Source: CAXBID01 sp963815305
GTDB lineage: Bacteria > Bacteroidota > Bacteroidia > Flavobacteriales > Flavobacteriaceae
DNA length: 64,000 nucleotides
NCBI GenBank assembly: GCA_963815305.1
Contig: CAWFFW010000001.1
Span: 3,038,001-3,102,000 of the forward strand
Reading direction: 5' to 3'
Below are positions 59,555-64,000 of the stretch, piece by piece; positions within the stretch are counted from its first letter, which is position 1, and the number at the start of each line of letters is the position of its first letter. Made by a program: the position numbers and the translations under genes. The notes under the pieces were generated by a model. The model made no database searches, was not told the DNA's origin, and saw nothing but the letters and a program-made list of their open reading frames with translations.

Positions 59555-60565
59555 TTAGTTTTCGTCAATTAATTTAATAATTGGGATTGAAACACTGAAT
59601 TCTTTTTCGGTATTAATGATTATAACCTCCTTATCGGACAACAATTTGTAACGTGCTTTTAAGTTTTCCAAACCTGTGCCAAACGATTCGTTTTTCGATT
59701 TAATACTAGATTTTGTATTGGTTATTTTTAATATATTTTCATCAATAAAAATAACTGTTTTTATAGTTGTGTTACTTAATGGTTTATTATGTTTCACAAC
59801 ATTTTCCAAAAGCGCTTGTATGGCGCCCGTGGGAATAAACTTGTTTTGAATGGAGGTGTTTATATCTATTTTAAAATCGTAGTCAGATTCAAAACGTGTT
59901 TTAATCAAGAACATATAATTTTCTGCCAATTGAATTTCATCGGAAAGCTCCATAACCTCAGCATCCTTAGTTTTAATCAAATAACGATATATTAAGGATA
60001 GCTTATTAACGTATTCTTTAGCTTTTTCAGTGTTACTATCTATTAAGGAATCTAAAGTGTTTAGGTTATTAAACAAAAAATGCGGATCTATTTGCGAACG
60101 CAATAATTTTAGTTCGTTTTCCTTTTGTTGTTTTTCAATTTTTAAAAATTGATTTTGCCCTTCGTAGAATTTTTTCATTAACAATAATGCAAACGGAAAA
60201 GCAACTTGGTCTGTACCTCTACTAATCATTCTTAAAATAAAATCCAATCCATTAGGAAATTTATTCCAATCATTATTTCCAGACCAAAACCCAATCGTAT
60301 ATTGAATTCCTGTGAATCCAATTAAAATTATCAATCCTAAAATAGCGAATAAAAAATATTTTTTTTCTTCAACAAATTTTGGCGTAAGCCAGAAAACAAA
60401 GAGATAAATGATGGCACAAATGGCTACTAAATCTGAAGGAAAATCTAAAAGGTATTCTCTTAAAAGTGCACCTCTTTCATAATAATTTATCCCCTGCAGA
60501 GTATAGGATACGATAAAATAAATCCCTAAAATTATAAAGTCTGATTTGTTGAGTTTAGTATTCAT
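59555..60565 (-). CDS. LytS-type sensor histidine kinase (third pair)
   Basis: A 336-residue kinase without the large extracytoplasmic domain of the other two. Four membrane helices (about 10-30, 42-62, 70-92 and 112-135) are followed by QKENELKLLRSQIDPHFLFNNLNTLDSL with the phospho-His and a shortened HATPase domain (ALLENVVKHNK, GTGLENLKARYKLL). It starts 15 bp after the beta-barrel gene, so the barrel, kinase and regulator are probably one operon. Confidence 0.87.
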   Translation of the reverse strand: MNTKLNKSDFIILGIYFIVSYTLQGINYYERGALLREYLLDFPSDLVAICAIIYLFVFWLTPKFVEEKKYFLFAILGLIILIGFTGIQYTIGFWSGNNDWNKFPNGLDFILRMISRGTDQVAFPFALLLMKKFYEGQNQFLKIEKQQKENELKLLRSQIDPHFLFNNLNTLDSLIDSNTEKAKEYVNKLSLIYRYLIKTKDAEVMELSDEIQLAENYMFLIKTRFESDYDFKIDINTSIQNKFIPTGAIQALLENVVKHNKPLSNTTIKTVIFIDENILKITNTKSSIKSKNESFGTGLENLKARYKLLSDKEVIIINTEKEFSVSIPIIKLIDEN

Positions 60566-60580
60566 AATACCACAAACATA

Positions 60581-62935
60581 TTAATTATTATCGTCAATTC
60601 TATTCTCCTCTTCTTCTGAGGCATTTCTGCGGTTTTTATTTTTACCAAATTTTGATCCAAAACTATAGGATAATCTTAATTGAATATTTTGTCTGGATTG
60701 GTTGCTTTCAACTTCTGCAAATAAATTATTATAATCGATAACGCCTACAAATCCTCTGTTTAGCATTTTACTAAAACTTAGGTTTACTTTTAGTTTTTCA
60801 TCCAAAAACTTTTTACCGAAAGAAAAGTCTAATCCAGCAAACCAATCTGCATCAAGACCTCCTTGTAAAGCACCAGTGCCATAATTTCCACTAATTTCGG
60901 CATTAACTTGCCAAGGAAGTTCATAACTGGCTTGGGTAAACCACATGAGATTCCATTTTTGTAAATTTAAATTATTAGGAGTCGATTGGAATTTGTTAAA
61001 GTTTACAATAAAACCCGTATAGCCTTCTACGCCTTTTAGAAAACTTAACGGCCCGAACAATCTGAAATTCCAGTTTTTACTATCTGATAAATTTATAGTT
61101 GTTCGCATAATTTCGGCAGTATCGTTGTTTTGGGATACAAACTGAAACATATCGTCCTTGGTTTCGCTATAACCAACCGTGAAAAAGGGTTGCCCGCTAT
61201 AGGTTAAATTAAATTGATAATTATTGGTAAAGGATGGTTTTAAATTTTCGTTTCCAACATCGGACGAAAGGGGATCATAATAGGTTACAAAGGAATTTAA
61301 GGTGTTGTAGTTTGGGCGACTAATACGATAACTATAAGCTAAGCTTGCACTCAAACTCTTATCTATTTTTCTGCTAATTGAAACACTTGGAAATAGTTTA
61401 GAAATTTGGCGTTCTCGGGTTTGATTATTAGTGGTTGATATGCCTTTTGTATTGCTATCTTCAAAACGCAATCCACTAGAAAAAGACCATTTTCCTTTAT
61501 TCATTTCAAATTTTGAATAGAGTGCAAAAATAGCTTCTTCTACCAAAAATCGATTGCTGCCACCGTCATCAAAATCAAATCCACCACTATTATTGGCATT
61601 AAAAGATTGTAAATCGCTATCTGTATTTACATCTGAGTATTTACCACCAAAACTAAACTTAACATCTTCAGAAAATGTTCTTGCATAATCTACTTTATAC
61701 GTTTTTATTTGATATTTACCATCTTGTAAATAACGCTGGTTTGTGTAAGGAATAGTGCTTTCTGGAAGTGAAGAAATGGTATTAATATTATCGTTAGAAT
61801 AATCAATAAAACTAAAATCTGCGTTTAATTTATGAGCATCCGTTTTAAACTCATAATATGGATTAATATTAAATACCAACTGATCACGATTAAAACTATT
61901 TTGGGATATTAAAAAATCTGTAGATGATTCGCTGGTAATCATGTTTGTGCTTCTTGAAACTCGATCAGAATCGGTGGTATTTCTTCCCATTCCAAAACCT
62001 ATCGAATGCTTATCATTAATATAGTAATCTATACTCCCGCCAACTCTAATACTTTTTGGGTTATAGGGCTCTATCGTAGCTTGATTGTAATTTGTGTTAC
62101 CTACATTTCTGCTAATAAACAAATCTTCACGCCATGTAGGACTGGAATATCCTGCACTTGCTTGCCAATTTAATTTGTTTTTGTAACTGGCTATTGAAGC
62201 GCTTGTTCCGTACTCAAAACCTTCATCTTCACCAAACCAACTCGCTACGTTTCCATGTGTACCCAACTTTACATTTTTCTTTAAAATAATGTTGATTATA
62301 GGTCCAGAGCCTTCGGCGTCAAATTCCGCTCCAGGTTGTTCTACTAGTTCTACTCTGGCTATATTGTCGGCAGGCATATCTCGAAGTAAAGTATCCATAT
62401 CCATATAATCGGTAGTTTTACCATCAATTAAAATTCTGATATTACTTTTTCCGGCATAACTAATACCGTTATTGGTTACAATAACTCCAGGAACACGTTT
62501 CATAACATCTTGCAAATTAGAGTTTAGCATTTCAGAATTTTCAATATCTACTATAAGCTTTTCAGCAGTTTGCCTAATTACAGGGCGTTTATTTTTAATT
62601 ACAACTTCATCTAACATTTGATTTTCTTCTAGTAGAATAAAATCAATTACAATATCGCCATCCAATTTAAATATTTCAGATTTTTTTGTTTTAAAACCTA
62701 AAGTTGATACTTCTAAATAATAGTTGCCTTTAGATATATCTGAAAAAATATAAACACCACTTTCGTTAGAAATTACTCCAGTTACAACGTTTTGCGAATC
62801 ACTATTAAATAACACAACATTTGCAAACTCTATTGGACGCTTATTTTCCTCTGTAATTTTACCTGTAATCGTTTGCGAAAAACTTAGAGTGCAACTCATA
62901 AAGAATAATAAAACGTGTAAAGATTTGAATTTCAT
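60581..62935 (-). CDS. TonB-dependent-receptor-like outer-membrane protein (OMP_b-brl_3 type)
   Basis: A 784-residue outer-membrane protein. After the signal peptide (MKFKSLHVLLFFMSCTLSFSQ), a carboxypeptidase-regulatory-like domain covers about 22-105 (TGKITEENKRPIEFANVVLFN), a plug 115-215 (SNLQDVMKRVPGVIVTNNGISYAGKSNIRILIDGKTT) and a large beta barrel follows. The tail is Asn/Glu/Arg-rich and lacks the usual aromatic last residue of a barrel. No TonB box is obvious. It is co-oriented and closely spaced with a LytS/LytTR pair, which may control or sense it. The substrate is unknown. Confidence 0.85.
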   Translation of the reverse strand: MKFKSLHVLLFFMSCTLSFSQTITGKITEENKRPIEFANVVLFNSDSQNVVTGVISNESGVYIFSDISKGNYYLEVSTLGFKTKKSEIFKLDGDIVIDFILLEENQMLDEVVIKNKRPVIRQTAEKLIVDIENSEMLNSNLQDVMKRVPGVIVTNNGISYAGKSNIRILIDGKTTDYMDMDTLLRDMPADNIARVELVEQPGAEFDAEGSGPIINIILKKNVKLGTHGNVASWFGEDEGFEYGTSASIASYKNKLNWQASAGYSSPTWREDLFISRNVGNTNYNQATIEPYNPKSIRVGGSIDYYINDKHSIGFGMGRNTTDSDRVSRSTNMITSESSTDFLISQNSFNRDQLVFNINPYYEFKTDAHKLNADFSFIDYSNDNINTISSLPESTIPYTNQRYLQDGKYQIKTYKVDYARTFSEDVKFSFGGKYSDVNTDSDLQSFNANNSGGFDFDDGGSNRFLVEEAIFALYSKFEMNKGKWSFSSGLRFEDSNTKGISTTNNQTRERQISKLFPSVSISRKIDKSLSASLAYSYRISRPNYNTLNSFVTYYDPLSSDVGNENLKPSFTNNYQFNLTYSGQPFFTVGYSETKDDMFQFVSQNNDTAEIMRTTINLSDSKNWNFRLFGPLSFLKGVEGYTGFIVNFNKFQSTPNNLNLQKWNLMWFTQASYELPWQVNAEISGNYGTGALQGGLDADWFAGLDFSFGKKFLDEKLKVNLSFSKMLNRGFVGVIDYNNLFAEVESNQSRQNIQLRLSYSFGSKFGKNKNRRNASEEEENRIDDNN

Positions 62936-63616
62936 AACTATTTGATTTAAGAATGATGAGCCAAAAGTGCGCCTTATAAACTCTATATTAAAACGGTTTC
63001 TGATGAATTGGGTTAAAAAAAGGTTGAATGATATGTTTTAATTGATGAACCAAAGTTAGAGGATGCAAAACATAGGATTTAAACTAATTGTGTAAAAAAT
63101 CATGACATATATAGCAACATGGGTTGGAATATTTTGAAGAACAGATTAAATATGCAATATTTAAAAAATAAATATCTATTTTTTGTGTAATTCTCAAAAA
63201 AGACTTTTATTAACTGCTTATTCTCTATAAAAATATAGGCTTTTAAAGGTTTAATTATTGAAAAATATCTAAAAATAGAAAAACAGCATTTTTTCCTTAA
63301 AAATACATTTACCTAAAAATTGTTAATAATTATTTTGTAAGTTTATCATCTAAGAATTTAAACAGTAAATAAAACTGTGTAAATCTCTTATAAATCCTAT
63401 GATTAGCTAATTTCAAATTTGTATTAATTTCATTTTAGCCCTTTAAATTTTTATTAACAACTTAGTGATTTTTGGCTCTTCTTTTATTTGATTTTCAATA
63501 AAGTAACCGACAAAAAATGGCTTTTATAATTATTTAAATTAAAAATACTTTTGGGCTATTTTATTTATGGAATTTCTTTTTTTTGATGTTACTAAAAAAA
63601 CATTCTAATTTCTTAT
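62936..63616. other. Divergent intergenic region between the barrel gene and glgA
   Basis: A 681-bp, very AT-rich gap. I see no gene or strong hairpin. One -7 box for the plus strand lies at 63546. The region near 62960-62990 may hold the promoter of the barrel operon (a near -7 box CACTTTTG on the minus strand). Confidence 0.4.
63546..63553 (+). promoter_or_regulatory. -7 promoter box TACTTTTG before glgA
   Basis: TACTTTTG fits TAnnTTTG and lies 63 bp before the ATG at 63617. Confidence 0.45.
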
Positions 63617-64000
63617 ATGAAAGCACTTTTTTACACAAGAGAATTTCCGCCCTATGTTTATGGAGGCGCTGGGGTACATGTTGAATATTTGGCGACTGAA
63701 TTAGCTAAGTTGATGGATGTTGATGTGAGAAGCTTTGGAGATCAAGATGAAAAATCTGGAAATTTAACCGTAAAGGGCTTTCCGTATAATAATCCTGTCT
63801 TTGATGTTACAGATAGTAAACTAAAAGCCGTTTTGCAAACTTTAAGTACCTGCATACAAATGAATGCAGACCCTATTGATGCTGATGTGGTGCATTGCCA
63901 TACATGGTACGCACAGTTTGCAGGAATTATTGCAAAACTTTGTTACGGTATTCCTTTGGTAATCACAACACACTCTTTAGAGCCTTTAAGGCCTTGGAAA
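63617..64000 (+). CDS. Glycogen synthase, partial (GT4/actinobacterial-archaeal type)
   Basis: The first 128 codons are present before the window ends. The start MKALFYTREFPPYVYGGAGVHVEYLATEL contains the Y-G-G-A-G-V-H donor-binding loop of glycogen synthases of the GT4 type. DVVHCHTWYAQFAGIIAKL and PLVITTHSLEPLRPWK continue the glycosyltransferase B fold. The enzyme adds glucose from ADP-glucose to growing alpha-1,4-glucan. In other genomes it is often followed by glgC, which would lie to the right. Confidence 0.9.
   Translation, partial: MKALFYTREFPPYVYGGAGVHVEYLATELAKLMDVDVRSFGDQDEKSGNLTVKGFPYNNPVFDVTDSKLKAVLQTLSTCIQMNADPIDADVVHCHTWYAQFAGIIAKLCYGIPLVITTHSLEPLRPWK

Noticed and set aside
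1..64000. CRISPR arrays, rRNA operons or prophage modules
   Set aside because: No regularly spaced repeats, rRNA-like conserved stretches or phage structural genes were seen.

Overview
The window looks like chromosomal DNA of a member of the Flavobacteriaceae (Bacteroidota), probably marine. The sequence is AT-rich. Starts lack Shine-Dalgarno sequences. Several genes are preceded by the Bacteroidota -7 promoter box TAnnTTTG. Typical family features are present: a PID-CTERM protein, a CusA-CusC fusion, LytS/LytTR pairs, a YceI protein, and the order ribE / pdxA-DUF177-rpmF-fabH-accB-accC.

Layout. (1) 1-8.5 kb, minus strand: a biosynthetic operon with a YceI protein, an FAD oxidoreductase, a methyltransferase, a type III polyketide synthase, an SDR with an enoyl-reductase-like active site, a hot-dog dehydratase, a FabF-like ketosynthase, an ACP, a phosphopantetheinyl transferase and an MMPL/RND exporter cut by the window edge. 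It reads as a dedicated acyl-chain supply feeding a type III PKS with tailoring and export, i.e. a candidate phenolic-lipid or alkylquinone pathway. (2) 8.5-16.7 kb: housekeeping genes. (3) 16.7-17.7 kb: three very small proteins (PID-CTERM, Pmp3/YqaE, one-TM). (4) 17.8-36.7 kb, minus strand: a nitrate assimilation region with an outer-membrane porin-like protein, an NrtABCD-type ABC transporter, an FNR-like regulator, a rubredoxin-tailed ferredoxin-reductase-like protein, a 1173-residue nitrate reductase fused to its own flavin/[2Fe-2S] reductase, a NarL/NarX-like two-component system, RidA, DUF4202 and NirBD. A palindrome AAGTA-N4-TACTT lies before nrtA, the FNR-like gene, the nitrate reductase and nirB, always in the same register with a -7-like box. 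(5) 36.95-47.15 kb: a metal-efflux island (His-rich exported protein, CusA-CusC fusion, CusB, Fur-family regulator, Zn/Cd P-type ATPase, methyltransferase). Its boundaries are a 19-bp direct repeat of the 3' end of the adjacent intact tRNA(CAU). No integrase is seen, and a fragment of a second P-type ATPase lies near the left boundary. (6) 47.2-51.1 kb: mce, rbfA, a LolC/E-family permease broken by one extra base, dusB and a DUF4345-like gene. (7) 51.1-62.9 kb: two tandem duplicated LytS/LytTR pairs, lepA, and a third LytS/LytTR pair behind an outer-membrane beta-barrel gene. (8) The right edge holds the start of a glycogen synthase gene.

Several intergenic gaps, including gaps inside operons, carry short palindromic repeats that I recall as typical of flavobacterial genomes (4.2, 5.05, 10.9, 20.9 and 34.1 kb). 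No CRISPR array, rRNA or complete insertion sequence was seen. All function calls come from reading motifs and context; no database search was run.
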